From: Ectocarpus siliculosus
Taxonomy: Eukaryota > Sar > Phaeophyceae > Ectocarpales > Ectocarpaceae
Length of the DNA: 64,000 nucleotides
NCBI GenBank assembly: GCA_000310025.1
Contig: FN649727.1
Location: forward strand, 3,490,064 to 3,554,063
Reading direction: 5' to 3'
Made by a program: the position numbers and the translations under genes. The notes under the pieces were generated by a model that was not told the origin of the DNA, ran no database searches, and saw only the letters and a list, made by a program, of their open reading frames with translations. Of the stretch, positions 10,063-21,058 are shown in pieces; within the stretch, counting starts at the first letter, position 1, and each line of letters starts with the position of its first letter.

Positions 10063-12453
10063 GAAGTAGTGCAGAAGGCCAACGGAGGCCTGGAGGGGAA
10101 CGTCAAGCAGATGTGGGAAGGCATTAGTGGGATGGTAAAAAAGACCGCGCAAGGGGGGGATACAGGGGTAGCAACATTGCGAAGTGTGAACGGTGGACTA
10201 GTCAGCAGTGGGAAGGGAAAAAGGGAAGTTCTAGCAGGACACTACAAGAGACTTGGAGTGCCTTCGGAGAATGAAGATTTTGACCAAGTGTTTAAGAAGG
10301 AGGTGGACGCATGGGCCCAGAAAGAAGAAGAGACATCGAAGGCAGACGTTGGGAACGTAGAACTAGAAAAGGAGTTCACTGAGGACGAGGTTGAGGCGTG
10401 TGTGAACAAGCTGCAGTGCCACAAAGCAGCAGGGGCGGATGGGATAGTAAACGAGTTCATGAAGTTTGGGGGCAAGGGGATGATCCAGCTGATGGTACTG
10501 CTGTACAACTGGGTGTGGAAAAACGAGTATGCGCCAAGTAGATGGAGGGAAGGAGTGGTTGTGAACTTGTTTAAGAAAGGAGACAAGACTGACCCAGGAA
10601 ACTACAGGGGTATCACACTGTTGAACACAGTAGGAAAAGTGTTCTGTAAGCTGCTGAACGATAGGATAGTGGGAGTATTGGAGAAGAAACGTAGCATTAG
10701 TGAGGGTCAGGCAGGTTTCCGACAGAAGAGGGGGTGCGTAGACCACGCATTCACGGTAGGGAGAATCATCCAAGGTAGAAAGAGGGCGGGCAAGCGGACG
10801 TACTGCTTCTTCCTGGACGTGAAAAAGGCATACGATACCGTATGGAGAAATGGGCTGTGGAAACAATTGTCCAAGTACGGGATCAAGGGGAAAATGTGGA
10901 GGGTGCTGAAGAAGATGACAGAGTGTACGAAAAGCGCGGTCATGCTAGACGGAGAACTGTCTAAATTCTTCGACATTGAGCAAGGGGTTCCACAAGGTTG
11001 CACGCTGTCCCCAACATTGTTCCAGGTGTTCATCAACGATCTGTTGGAAGTCGTAGAGGCAGTCCGGAAGGGAGTAAAAGTAGGGGACACGGAAACTTCG
11101 GTGTCAGGAATGCTGTTTGCGGATGACTTTGTTGGTATGTCGGACACCCCTGAGGGACTGCAACTGCAAATTGACGCGGCGAAGAAGTTTACTGATAAGT
11201 GGAGATTGTCTGCCAACGTTACGAAGAGTGCCGTCATGGTATGCAACGAGGGCAGGGAGGCACCAGTAGAACATAGATGGAAGTGGGGGATCGAGGAGAT
11301 TGCAGTAGTGGACCAGTACACATACCTCGGAGTAGAGATCGCAAAAGATTGCTCGTGGAATGCACACATGTCCAAGGTAGCGGAAAAGGGCAAAGCACGA
11401 GCAGGGAAGCTGCACCCAATACTCGCAAACCGGCACCTTGATACACGCATCAAACTGACGGTCTTGAAGAGCGTAATCGTACCGCCGCTGGAGTACGCCG
11501 GAGAAGTATGGGAAGGAAATAAGAAGGTAGTGAAAGAACTCGAGGCGGCGCAGATGAAAGCAGCGAAAATCATCCTAGGATGCTCCAAGCGCACAAGTAA
11601 TGCAGCAGTCAGGGCAGAATTGGGGATCCAATCCTTACGGTCGGGAAGAGACGTAAGGAAGCTGACATGGCAGTACCGCATGTGCGGGATGGGAGAGGAG
11701 AGGTTGCCGAGAATAGTATGGGAGGCGAAGTGGGCAAACAAAAAGAGGGGTAGACAACCCACGGAATGGGTCAAGGTTGTAGAGGACGTATGGAAGGGAT
11801 TGGACATCGACGAAGATGAAACGCTGGAAACGGAGGGTCTACAGGGGTTCAAGAAGAAGATATCTGTTGCTTGTGCCGAGAGAGAAGAACAGAATCTAAG
11901 GAAAGAAACCAAGGATAAGGAGGGTCTAGAAGTGTACGGAATGTTGAAAGAAGGAATAGGGTTCAAGGATTACCTACATGGACCAATGGATGCAGGGACA
12001 AAGCTTAAGGTCAAATTCAGGACCGGGGACATAGGCCTTCGCGAACGTCGACGAAGACATAGGACGGTAGACGACGAAGACGACAAGTTCAAATGCGATT
12101 GCGGCTTCGAATGCGAAGACAGTGTTCATGTAGTCGCGGAATGTCCGTGGTACGAAAAGGAGAGGGAAGTGTACATGACTGAGCTGGGAAGAATACAAGG
12201 GACGTACAGGGAGATGTTTGAGGCATGGAATAGAGAGGAGAGGACGGTAGCGGTACTGGGGAGTAGAAAGTGGTTTGAAAAAGCGGGAAGTGACATCGGT
12301 AGGATAGACAGACTAGGAAAGAAATTTTTGAGCCACCTTTGGCAAAGTAGGAAGGAACGATTGACCATCGGTGATCGGTCCTGTGGGAACAATGCTCCGT
12401 CCTCTCGAGGACGCGTGGTCAATGGTCTAACCGCTAAGGCATGCAAAGCATAA
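10063..12453 (+). CDS. LINE reverse transcriptase with C-terminal zinc-knuckle-like motif
   Basis: An open frame of about 795 codons starts at the gap edge and ends in TAA. RT motifs appear in order: N-Y-R-G-I-T-L-L (motif 2), F-L-D-V-K-K-A-Y-D-T-V (motif A), G-V-P-Q-G-C-T-L-S-P (motif B) and F-A-D-D (motif C, 11116-11127). The catalytic aspartates of A and C are intact. The C-terminal part carries C-x-C, then E-C-E-D-S-V-H and E-C-P-W-Y, matching the Cys/His motif seen at the end of many LINE proteins. The protein copies the element's RNA at the nicked target. Its true start lies in or before the gap. The last codons overlap a tail sequence that recurs at 46930-47066. Confidence 0.9.
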   Translation, partial: EVVQKANGGLEGNVKQMWEGISGMVKKTAQGGDTGVATLRSVNGGLVSSGKGKREVLAGHYKRLGVPSENEDFDQVFKKEVDAWAQKEEETSKADVGNVELEKEFTEDEVEACVNKLQCHKAAGADGIVNEFMKFGGKGMIQLMVLLYNWVWKNEYAPSRWREGVVVNLFKKGDKTDPGNYRGITLLNTVGKVFCKLLNDRIVGVLEKKRSISEGQAGFRQKRGCVDHAFTVGRIIQGRKRAGKRTYCFFLDVKKAYDTVWRNGLWKQLSKYGIKGKMWRVLKKMTECTKSAVMLDGELSKFFDIEQGVPQGCTLSPTLFQVFINDLLEVVEAVRKGVKVGDTETSVSGMLFADDFVGMSDTPEGLQLQIDAAKKFTDKWRLSANVTKSAVMVCNEGREAPVEHRWKWGIEEIAVVDQYTYLGVEIAKDCSWNAHMSKVAEKGKARAGKLHPILANRHLDTRIKLTVLKSVIVPPLEYAGEVWEGNKKVVKELEAAQMKAAKIILGCSKRTSNAAVRAELGIQSLRSGRDVRKLTWQYRMCGMGEERLPRIVWEAKWANKKRGRQPTEWVKVVEDVWKGLDIDEDETLETEGLQGFKKKISVACAEREEQNLRKETKDKEGLEVYGMLKEGIGFKDYLHGPMDAGTKLKVKFRTGDIGLRERRRRHRTVDDEDDKFKCDCGFECEDSVHVVAECPWYEKEREVYMTELGRIQGTYREMFEAWNREERTVAVLGSRKWFEKAGSDIGRIDRLGKKFLSHLWQSRKERLTIGDRSCGNNAPSSRGRVVNGLTAKACKA

Positions 12454-12487
12454 GAGTACGCCCCCCCCCCCCCCGCCCCCCGGGTCT

Positions 12488-13326
12488 AACACGCTAAGTA
12501 AGGAAGATCGACAGCATCGCTGGGCTTCTGCCCCCCTCTTCCTCGTCGGAGGCTGGATTGGTGCGCATGCACTCTTCTGCATCATCAGCACCTTCGCGTG
12601 CTGCTGCGTGCTGCTGAGAGTACCTCAGCAGCAGGCTGCTGAGCCAGCGTGGTGGCTGCCCCATTGGCGCTCGTTGCTGTGCCAACTTTGTCAGCCGCAG
12701 GTGTTGAACCTTGCTCGTGTTGACGGAAGAACGAGGTTACGATCGGGCGAGCCATTGCTGCGGTCGAAACAGCTGCCGAACGAGCAGAGATAACTGCAGT
12801 GGGATTCTGCTCTCCCTACACGTTCATGTCATTGGAGATCTCCATCCGGGGCGGTTGCCCCGTACCCAGAGCGTGTGTTGGGTGTGTTCCCTGCTGAGCC
12901 ATCCTGTGGGTGATCAGCGGCCACTGACTGATGCTTGTTCATCACCGGGGTCATATTAGTGGGGGCTCCGTGATTACATGCAGCCTAACCTCAGGGGGTG
13001 CATTATCTTTTGTAAGTTACCTATACAGATGTTTTTGTACTTAGCACCAGCTGGCATCACTGATATAAATAATCAGTGTATAGACTTGAAAAGACTCGAA
13101 ATAAGTCCAGTACCCAGCCGGTTTTCCTCCACTCACTGACAAGACTCCAACAACATCCCGTTCGACTGTGGGTATATCTCGAATGGGTAGTCTTTCTGTG
13201 TGTGTATTTATTTTTCCTTAAATCTTTTGTAACCCGGGTAGTATTTTAGCTCTTCGTTTGAGATCCAAGAATATTAGCACAGGGTGTGGTATTCTGTGGG
13301 GGGTGCCTTATCTTATGTGGGTGTGA
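12488..13326. other. no gene seen; right arm of the proposed TIR element
   Basis: The stretch contains short CAGCAG-type words at 12595-12650 and several GGGGTCAT/GGGTGTGGTAT words toward its right end. No ORF with a recognisable product is present. Confidence 0.5.
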
Positions 13327-13561
13327 TGTGTCGTATACGGTATACTCAAGTGTTGGTGCGCAGGGCAAATGCCGCTCACCTGCTGTTCCACGACGCGAAG
13401 GCATTTGCCTCAGAAAGCTGATGCTACTCTGCCGAAAGTAGTAAATAGTAGTTGTAGTTGTTGCTGTCTTCACATTAGAAACCGTTCCGTTCTCTCTACC
13501 CAGTACCTTCTTCTGTCCGACTAGAACAGTTGACGCGGTCGATTCCCGTGGTCACAGGCTA

Positions 13562-13630
13562 GCTTACCCAATAATGGTACACGAACACAATGGCTCTTGT
13601 TTTTTCTATACCATGCATTATTGGGTAGTC
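13562..13630. repeat. short fold-back (TACCCAATAATG arms)
   Basis: TACCCAATAATG near 13563 is matched by CATTATTGGGTA near 13617-13628 in inverted orientation, with about 40 bp between the arms. Inner bases GGTAC and ATACCATG add partial pairing. It could be a tiny MITE or a hairpin; no target duplication is clear. Confidence 0.5.
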
Positions 13631-14278
13631 TAGGAAGTCGTAGAAATCAACGACAAATAGTCTAGGACTCTCCGCTCGCCTCTGCATGCTATGCGCGGTA
13701 ACCATAGACTGGAAAAAGGAAAGAAAAAGAAAATAATAAAGAAAAAAGCAGAGGGGGAAAAGGGAAAGAGAAAGACACAGAGAAGACACACTCCAGAGCC
13801 ACTACCGTAGCGAATATAGCTCGACTTATAGAGCGTAGCATGGATGTAGTCCGTACGAGCCCAACCTGTCTCACGACGCCAACGAATGAGCGTTTCTTTG
13901 TGCTTTAGGTGCTCAACACAAATGATGAAAGGTATCCGACGGCGCAAATGCTGTTGGATAGAATGATACACGGAAGGGAGATATGTTGGTCGGGTCTTAC
14001 GCTGCCTGTATCCGGACGTCGACTTACGGTCCATTGTTGCGTTTTTGCTTGGTTCGCTCGTGTTTTATGCACAGGTACTCGAGGAAGGCGTGACCGCAAC
14101 CTGTCTTAAACGCGCCGTTCCACGATGAACCACAGCGTTTAGCTGAGAACTCCAAGGCCAGCTGGTATACATTTCGGGGGGGGAGGTGATATCGGCGATT
14201 TCGCAAATGAAAGGCGGAAAGAACACAGGTTCACACTGTAGTCTGCTGGGCCACCTTTATCTGTATTATTGTGTATTG

Positions 14279-14650
14279 CATGGAATGCACCGGCTTTTCA
14301 GGTTTCATGGTGAAAATATTTGGTTTCCTCTCGCGGATAAAGAGGGCCACGAATAGGTAGTGGGGGCCATCACCATGCATCTGTGGGGGAAGAAACTCAC
14401 AACTTCTCCGCAACAGCTGCACGACGTCTGTATCCTTGGTGGCGGCACGTGTTGGATCGCTGTGCTACATGTGGATGGATTTGCCACATACATGGCGCTG
14501 GGCGGCCATGCGTGAGAAACACGGCGCTTCACTCTGGGTACACCTCTTCGTGCCCGTTGGATATTTCTGCTGCGCGACTGTGGGTTCCGGTACCCTTGGC
14601 AATCTCGACTGCATGAAGACGTACTCCCCGCACATGTGGGATGCTTGACG
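14279..14650 (+). repeat. dispersed repeat A, copy 2
   Basis: This is the inverted partner of 1361-1744. The conceptual frame starts in the same words (F-R-F-H-G-E-N-I-W-F-P-L-A-D), meets a stop about 20 codons in, and resumes with G-A-I-T-M-H-L and S-P-Q-Q-L-H-D-V-C. It is clearly decayed. Confidence 0.6.
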
Positions 14651-14719
14651 TACTTCGATGTTGTGAGGTTTCGGGGTCCTCACGACTAGGTTGCAAGATA
14701 TATTGCTACTTTACCGCCC

Positions 14720-14895
14720 GCGGCTTGGGTTTCTTTATTCCTAGGTTATGCTACGAATGACAGCTATATAGGTTTTAGTGTAGGGGTTCTTATCCGCGCT
14801 CACAAATGGTGCTCAATTTCCTAGATTTTGAGTTTTTCGAGGCTCAATTTCTTGACTGCGAGCGCTAACCGTAGTTCTTAATTGGGCGTGATTAA
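14720..14895 (+). repeat. dispersed repeat B, copy 2
   Basis: This is the direct partner of 4400-4610, carrying ATGCTACGAATG and CTCACAAATGGTGCTCAA. It follows repeat A copy 2 after about 70 bp. Confidence 0.55.
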
Positions 14896-16213
14896 GACGT
14901 GTTTGATCACAAGCTCCGAAAACGTTGACTGTAAACACATGACGTAACACAACCTTCATGGTCAGATCATACGCGTGTAAAGCCCTTGCTCGTTGGGTTC
15001 GGATCCGGCATTATTGACCATCGCGAATAGCATCAAAGTGCATGAAGGGCAGCACTAACTTCGAGATGAAGTGGTACTGCGCCACAACTCACACACCGAA
15101 GGGTTAAGGACGTCCCTGTAGTTGATGGACTACATTTCCCCCAGGTCGGATTGTGGGCAGAAACCCACACCTCTTTGCCGCAAGAGTATGTACCTCACGC
15201 CGACGGACGCACCAGGAAAACGTTACAACGTACGCGCTGAAATATACCACAGCACCCATAATGATGTTGGGACAATCACTCCGCCGCTGCCTTGTCGATC
15301 GAAAGAACACAGAATCAAACGCGAAAAAGCGCCAAAGATCGAGGCACTCGATGCTACGCGAACGTTCCTACACTTAACAGCAGCGTGCTGGCGTCAATAC
15401 ATGTCTAGCATGGAGGTAGGTGGAGGTCTGGTGGAAGATCACCCCCTTGCGGATAGCTTGGCTGCGCACCGGCACGCGTTACGGTCACAGACGCCACCCT
15501 GCACGAAAACATCCGGAAGTCGGAGGGCGGGTAGGTGGAGCTTTAAGAACTCCCAAAGCCAACAAGAGCATGCCATGGGCGTTCATTAGAAAGCGAGTGC
15601 CCGCAGGGTGATGAGTGCGACTTCGTTCATCAGGTAGCTTGCGATTAGTCCAACAGCTGTAAAATTGGAGCACAGGAAAAAATTGGGGTGGTGATTCGCG
15701 GTCAGAAATTATTATATTACCCTGTGACCGAAAGTCCACGAAAGAAAAGCAGAAATCGCTTGAAGTCAAACAATGACCTCAACAACTGTGCCGCACATGA
15801 CGGGCGACTACATCTGGCGCCCGCAGTTTAGGAACATCAGTTTAGGTTCCAGACTCGATGTGCAATGCCGGATTCTTTTGATTTCTTCAAGAACCATTTT
15901 GTTGTTCCTTTGCCTCCCGTCACCGCTCATCGTAATCAGCCTCTTCTTATCTCCGGCCATAGAAACGAACTTCCACCAGCTGCAAGAAAGCAATTTACGG
16001 TGCCGGGTCTCGCTGTCGCTTCGAGTTCAAGGTGTTTGCCACCCCCGCCAAAAGAAGGGCCGATGTCCAAAAGAGGCGCAAAACGGTATGAGGGGGTGGT
16101 TTGCCCCCCACGACAGCGTTTGCTTGCGTCCCATCACAGGTATGATGTGTATACCAGCATCTTGAATGACTACGCGTATCTCGCCCCCCAGTTGCAGACG
16201 GACAACAAACGCA
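14896..16213. other. no recognisable gene; downstream of ribokinase
   Basis: A 155-codon plus-strand frame at 15122-15589 has no recognisable domain. The short dispersed repeat at 15785-15860 lies here. The 3' end and polyadenylation site of the minus-strand ribokinase gene should fall in the right part. Confidence 0.5.
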
Positions 16214-19200
16214 CTAGTCTGTCTTCGCGAAACACGGGCGTCGTGTCGATGGACTACAGCATGACGAGCATCCAACGAATGCCTGCGCCCCCTACAGCAC
16301 GGTGTGCTTCTTTTTTCATACCTGACCGCCTTTCCAATAGCGTCCTCCAATGCCATTCCTCTTGCGAGGTACGCCCCTAGAGAGCCGAGAAAGGCATCGC
16401 CGGCCCCAACGGTGTCTGTGGCGTACACTTTGTCTGCCGGGAACCGCTGGCACCCCTCAGAGGTAGAGGAGACCAGCATGCAACCGTTACTCCCCAGAGT
16501 CACCACCACGTTCTTGGCGCCTGGTGAACGCCGAGGGGGTGTGTGGTGGTAACGGCATGTTCGATCAGGCGCGGCCCGAACCTTCGGAACAAACAGTTAA
16601 ATAATTTATTGCAAGAAGGACAAGGCTGGTCAAATACAGCAATACGAGCGCGGATTGCAGCCATAGCATTCAGGGGCTCAAGAACGGAGCAGCATGGCAA
16701 GAGAGAGCAGCTGGGGCCATGGCCCTAGGCACCGCTTGCGTCATGCTTCGAAGTACATGCTCGATACCTCGCGCGAGTAGCTCCCTCGCCCCAGCTATGA
16801 CGCTCTCATCGTCCTCCGGGTCGATGTCCCCCTTGCACAGCAGCGCCAGCTCGGTCTCGTTCGGACACAGTATATCCGACAGCTCGAGATACCTTCGGTG
16901 GGTGCGTGCGTGAGTGCGTTTGGGCACAGGAAATGGTTTCACTCTCGCATCTCTCCCTTTCTCCGTTTCTGCTATCAGCTGTGGCAACTCCGGTAAGACG
17001 CGATGGAAACACATCTATGCAAACCGCGTCATATTCGAAGGCTGACCTGTTGAATAGGTTACGAATAGCATGGGTGAAACAAGGATATGAAGCATCAAGA
17101 TTCACGTAGAATCGAAGATTACCATCATTCTTTGCGCCATGAAACCGAAAGGAAACGCGAGCAAAATAAACACCAGATCTACCTCACAAAAACATGGTGT
17201 ACCTGCGTAAACAAATCAAACGTAAACAACTTGCTAGACGAACTCTATCTTGCTATTCTCGTTGGAGTTTCAACTTGGCGCCGCCTGTACGAAACCGGAG
17301 GTCAACAATCCCGACCAGGTAAGCTAGATCTATGGCAATACCTATATACCTATCCGGGAGGTCGGCTTGCGCCGGTGCAGGGTTAAAGATCGTCGTCATC
17401 CCCGCCGCCCGTCCACGCTCCAGTGCCGCCAGGGTGGCCTCTGGTCGCACCTCCGACTGGCACTGCACGAGCGCCGAAGTAGATGAAAACATGCACATAA
17501 ATCCTTGAGCCGACGGCTAAGCATCAAGCTGAGTTTCGCGCAGAACAGAAGAACATGCCCAGCAGAAGTTTTTCAACACGTGTAGAAGTGGGCGGAACGA
17601 TTTACAGGAAGATTGAGACAGATAAAACCTAGTGCGGAACGGAGGCTTGTGGACCAACATAAGAGGTAGACTGTGCCGCAGGTAATCTGTTGCTGGGGAG
17701 TGATGTGGACGCTGCAAAACGACCAGTGCGAGCCCGCCCTTTGATATATTGTACTACGAAATCCTGATAGTCCATCGTCTTTTCTCATGCATGAAAATCA
17801 GCCACGTCCAGTTGAACACGCGACCGCACACCGCGGGCAACGACCATGCCAGTCCTAGAAACTCTCCCAAGCTACGTCTCATTCACCCATATGCGGCAGT
17901 AAATGAATCAGTTCAACAATACGTACATCAAAGATCCGTCTTACATGATCAATACCCGTCGTGGGCAAACCCTACCTACCATAATAATCTTGGCGTCCTT
18001 CAGCCTGTTCGTTGCAGCGGCCACGTCTTCGGGGGAGAGCAGATAATTTGCCCCGGGCACGATAACGATGAAGTTTCCCCCTCCACCACCCCCCTCGCTT
18101 CCGCCTGCCTCCTCCACGCAGATCTGAGGTAGCGGCCGTCCAGCGACACGTTAGTAGGCCATACCATGCCAGTTTCTGTAAGGGGCGACACCATTTCTGC
18201 TGTAAACTACCACTAATAGATGGTTATTGTTTACCTATCTGTTTTCTGGTGTAAAGGCGGTTGGTCGTAAACAATAATCATCGGCTTTTCCACCCGTACA
18301 ACAAACATAGGCGACGTGGGTTTCCCGACCGGGGTATTCGCTGTCCATACCCCGAACTCTACCGTATGCCCTTATCGAGAAACCGCCCGTTGAGACATGA
18401 CTTAAACGCCGTGTTGGCACCGAACACCAAACGTACGTGTGGTAGCTCGCAAAGACGGGTACACGGGGTTGTACGCATATAATGTGGCATACGGTTCAAC
18501 ACCACCTCCAACACACACCTGAGCAACACCGGTAGCAGCTCCCGCATCCCGGCGGACGCTCCCGCAGTCTATCCCGTCGTCGCAGAGGCTCTTGACGTAG
18601 TCAGATCCGTACCAATCGTCGCCCAGACAGGCCACCATCGCCACGCCGACCCCCATGCGCCTAGCCATCACGGCCTTTCGTTTGTGGAAATTGGGGCGGG
18701 TGTGAGCTTATCACACTATTTTAGGACAAACTTATCCTTCTTTCTTTCGCACAACGCACCTGATGTTTACGGGCCCTCAGAGACATGATTCGTGTGCCTC
18801 GAAACCATGGGTGTGTACACTACGATGTACAAGTGATACCTTCATCTCCTTTTTACCGAAATACATGCCGTTGGCGTTCAATGCACTCTCGTTTACAAGG
18901 CGATGTGTACGCCGTGGAGATACTTCAACAGAAAACAAACACAATACACAAAGACGCACACAGGGTCTAAAAGAGGCCTCAAAGCTCAAGGTCTCAAGAT
19001 GGTTCAAATCCTTGGTTGCTTTTCCTCATAAACTTCTAACCCTAAATCGCCCTCAGCCGTCAGAGTGCATGTCATGGGTCTTGAGTTTTTCTCCTCTCGT
19101 GCCTCCTGATGAATGTCTGCGAGATTCACACCTGATTGGCCCCCTTGCCGCCATTGTGAGTCTCGAAGCGGCTTCCCGTGATGGTTTCTCCTGGGACGCG

Positions 19201-19686
19201 GATAATCATGAAAATGTTCCGCGGGGACTCCGTCAGCCCGTATTTCCGCGGTCGAGGCGCATCTTCGTGCGACAACGAACAGCAATATCCTCCCCAAACC
19301 CAAAAACATCACGTCTGCAATCAAACAAAAAATACCCTCGTTTCTGAGAACCATGTTGTTGGTGCCATCGCTGATATGTACGGGGGCAGACTGCTGCTGG
19401 AGCCCTGAACCGTTAGTCTCAACGTACACGTGCAGGGTTTCTGTGCGGAGAGATTATTCATGCAACCTGCGTACAAACAAAAAAAAAAAAAATCATGGGC
19501 GAAGTCTTCTTGCCGTGACAGGTGCAGGTCTACGTTTGCATACATGTTTCCATAGATCTGTACCGGGGTCACAATAGATAATTAACGATTCTCACCCCGG
19601 CTAGGTAGTCGAGATGTGTAGGTCATCAGATCCGTGTTGCAGGAGCCAACCACGATCACTTCGGCGTGTTGATCTCTTCCCGACAT
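16214..19686 (-). CDS. RBKS: ribokinase (PfkB family), eight exons
   Basis: Exons on the minus strand are 19686-19596, 19190-19132, 18674-18519, 18123-17980, 17462-17350, 16892-16768 and 16520-16322, then a tentative last exon 16253-16214. Phases agree across the first seven, giving about 295 residues against about 320 in human ribokinase. Diagnostic words are V-V-G-S-C-N-T-D-L (N-terminus), G-G-K-G-A-N-Q (44-50, sugar binding), A-T-G-V-A-Q, F-N-P-A-P-A, L-C-P-N-E-T-E and D-T-V-G-A-G-D-A-F (265-273, Asp271 the likely catalytic base). The enzyme phosphorylates ribose with ATP, feeding the pentose phosphate and nucleotide pathways. The ATG at 19686 has good context (CCACC) and sits just before the conserved core; in-frame ATGs to 19941 could add a leader. 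The C-terminal tail is unresolved: reading through instead of splicing stays open to 16027. Confidence 0.88.
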
Positions 19687-19962
19687 GGTGGGCACTGGGG
19701 ACCTCATCAGCGGGACCTTCTTTAGTGCAAGTTGTCCAGCAACAGCAGCAACAGAACTTCGGGCAATGAACGCAAAGGCTCTGTCGCCGGCCTGAAGCAG
19801 AACAGTAGCAGCAACCGCTACGAGGCGGCTCGGGTACATCCGGACGGCTCCAGGACGCACGACGACGTGGGCGGAGGGGCGATACAAGGCACAAGGCACC
19901 AAATACGACCCCTCCGCAATAACGCCCTTGGAACCATGCATGCATGAAACCTTCCGAAGCGT
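19687..19962 (-). promoter_or_regulatory. ribokinase 5' flank, left half of a split divergent promoter
   Basis: This segment lies between the chosen ribokinase ATG and the 3' LTR. It ends in GCGT, the target duplication of the LTR element. With 27074-27172 it rebuilds a spacer of roughly 370 bp between two divergent genes. No TATA box or other core element is obvious. It is also open in frame upstream to an ATG at 19941, so part of it may code for a leader peptide. Confidence 0.45.
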
Positions 19963-20523
19963 TGTGGAGAGAACTGGTACTCTGGGGTACTGGTTCTGCC
20001 TCTTCCTTGCTAACAGGCTCAGCCTTGTCAGAAGTGCATGCGCTTGTGTTCAAGCGTCTTTGTGTTCGGCACGGTTGTTTTTGGGTGTCTTATTATTGAC
20101 TCTCGGCAATCTTGCTATCAGCTCTGTACGGCGAGACTGAGGGCAAAGCTTTATGAGTGATTCATGTGCGAGGCTTAACGGAGCCAAGCTTCCGGACGGT
20201 CCAACTGCAACCAAGCGTTACAAACAGTCGCACGTCAGTCCGTGGTCTGCGATTCTCCTACTACTACACAACAACCATCTGATTGATTGCACTTATCCAA
20301 TGAAATGCACAAACACATGTTACTGGCTTACTCTCATACTCCTGGGTCTACGCTCGTGAATGCCTAGGCCCTAGGTCCGATGCATCCAGCTGGCCACATC
20401 AGCCCTAGGTCTACGCTACTTGGTTGGTCGGTCCAGTCGTCTAGACACTCAGAAATATGTCGACCGTTTCAGATAATAACCAATAACGCCTCACGAACTA
20501 GACTGAAACCCATTCTCGCCACA
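19963..20523 (-). repeat. 3' LTR
   Basis: This 561-bp repeat is nearly identical to 26513-27073; I count four substitutions. It lies upstream of ribokinase and points the same way, so any LTR promoter would fire toward that gene. Confidence 0.95.
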
Positions 20524-20540
20524 TCAGCCCACCCTGATCA
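20524..20540 (-). promoter_or_regulatory. candidate polypurine tract
   Basis: On the minus strand the bases just before the 3' LTR read AGGGTGGGCTGA. This is purine-rich and in the right place to prime plus-strand synthesis, but it is interrupted by pyrimidines. Confidence 0.35.
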
Positions 20541-20552
20541 TAAGTAAATCTA

Positions 20553-21058
20553 CTAGATGATTTCGCTTATGAACAACTCAAAGTCAAGTGAGATGGTAGA
20601 TGTTTTCAACCACTTCACACCTAAAGTATATCCTAAAATATTCAAATTTTCTTCCAAAACAAATAAAACACAAATATCGCCAAGTCTCTCATTCCATTCT
20701 TCTTGCGCATCGATTAATGTACGCATTCTCCATGATTCATCAGCGAATTTCAACATAAAACTCGTCAGACACACCACAACATCCAACACACAGGCTTCCA
20801 ACATACATCATCAGACGCACAACCACTGCACATCACCCACACACACACATAACAACATAACATCAACATACATATAAACAAATACCTAGGCCCTCTTGAA
20901 CTAAAACAATCGTCAGGGTATAAATCTCAGAACCCTTAACAACCATTCGGAACCTCCATCTTCAGTTCTCGTCGATGATCTTCTTCAGTCTTGAGTGTCC
21001 TGGTCGATGATCTTCTTAGTCTTGAGTGCTCTTTCTTGTCGACGATCTTCTTCCGTCT
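20553..21058 (-). other. element 3' region with a three-copy tandem repeat
   Basis: Between the last pol-type frame and the 3' LTR lie an unassigned 83-codon minus frame (20553-20804), a CACA-rich tract (about 20815-20870) and, at 20966-21065, three imperfect copies of a roughly 30-bp unit containing GATGATCTTCTT and GTCTTGAGTG. Confidence 0.5.

Larger units (their letters stand above)
8487..12487 (+). mobile_element. LINE (non-LTR retrotransposon) with APE endonuclease and RT
   Basis: An endonuclease reading frame, an assembly gap of 728 Ns, and a long RT frame follow each other on the plus strand, then a poly-C-rich tail at 12462-12480 ending in CCCGGGTC. The order endonuclease then RT with a C-terminal Cys/His motif is typical of APE-type LINEs. 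A similar poly-C run followed by CGGGTC lies near the 5' end at 8541-8557. The 5' boundary is not defined; 8487 is only the first open position. The RT half has no stops, so this may be a recent or complete copy. Target-site duplications could not be identified. Confidence 0.85.
7927..13340. mobile_element. possible TIR DNA element with a LINE nested inside
   Basis: A 14-bp perfect inverted repeat, CCGTATACGACACA at 7927-7940 and its complement at 13327-13340, is flanked outside by TA on both sides. The 400 bp inside the left end repeat GGGTGTGATA-like words, and related words with a recognisable 50-bp match (near 7977-8028 and 13269-13320) recur at the right end. No transposase is visible outside the nested LINE, so it would be non-autonomous. 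A 14-bp match alone could arise by chance in a window of this size; the shared internal motif is what makes the call worth keeping. Confidence 0.4.

Noticed and set aside
8487-10127. One 546-codon ORF spanning the run of Ns.
   Set aside because: The central 240 or so codons are unknown bases; only the part before 9335 is supported, and the RT half after the gap is in another frame of the displayed coordinates.
16027-16321. Read-through C-terminus of ribokinase with no last intron.
   Set aside because: The peptide past the GTATGA donor does not look like the ribokinase C-terminal strand; a spliced short tail is preferred, although not proven.
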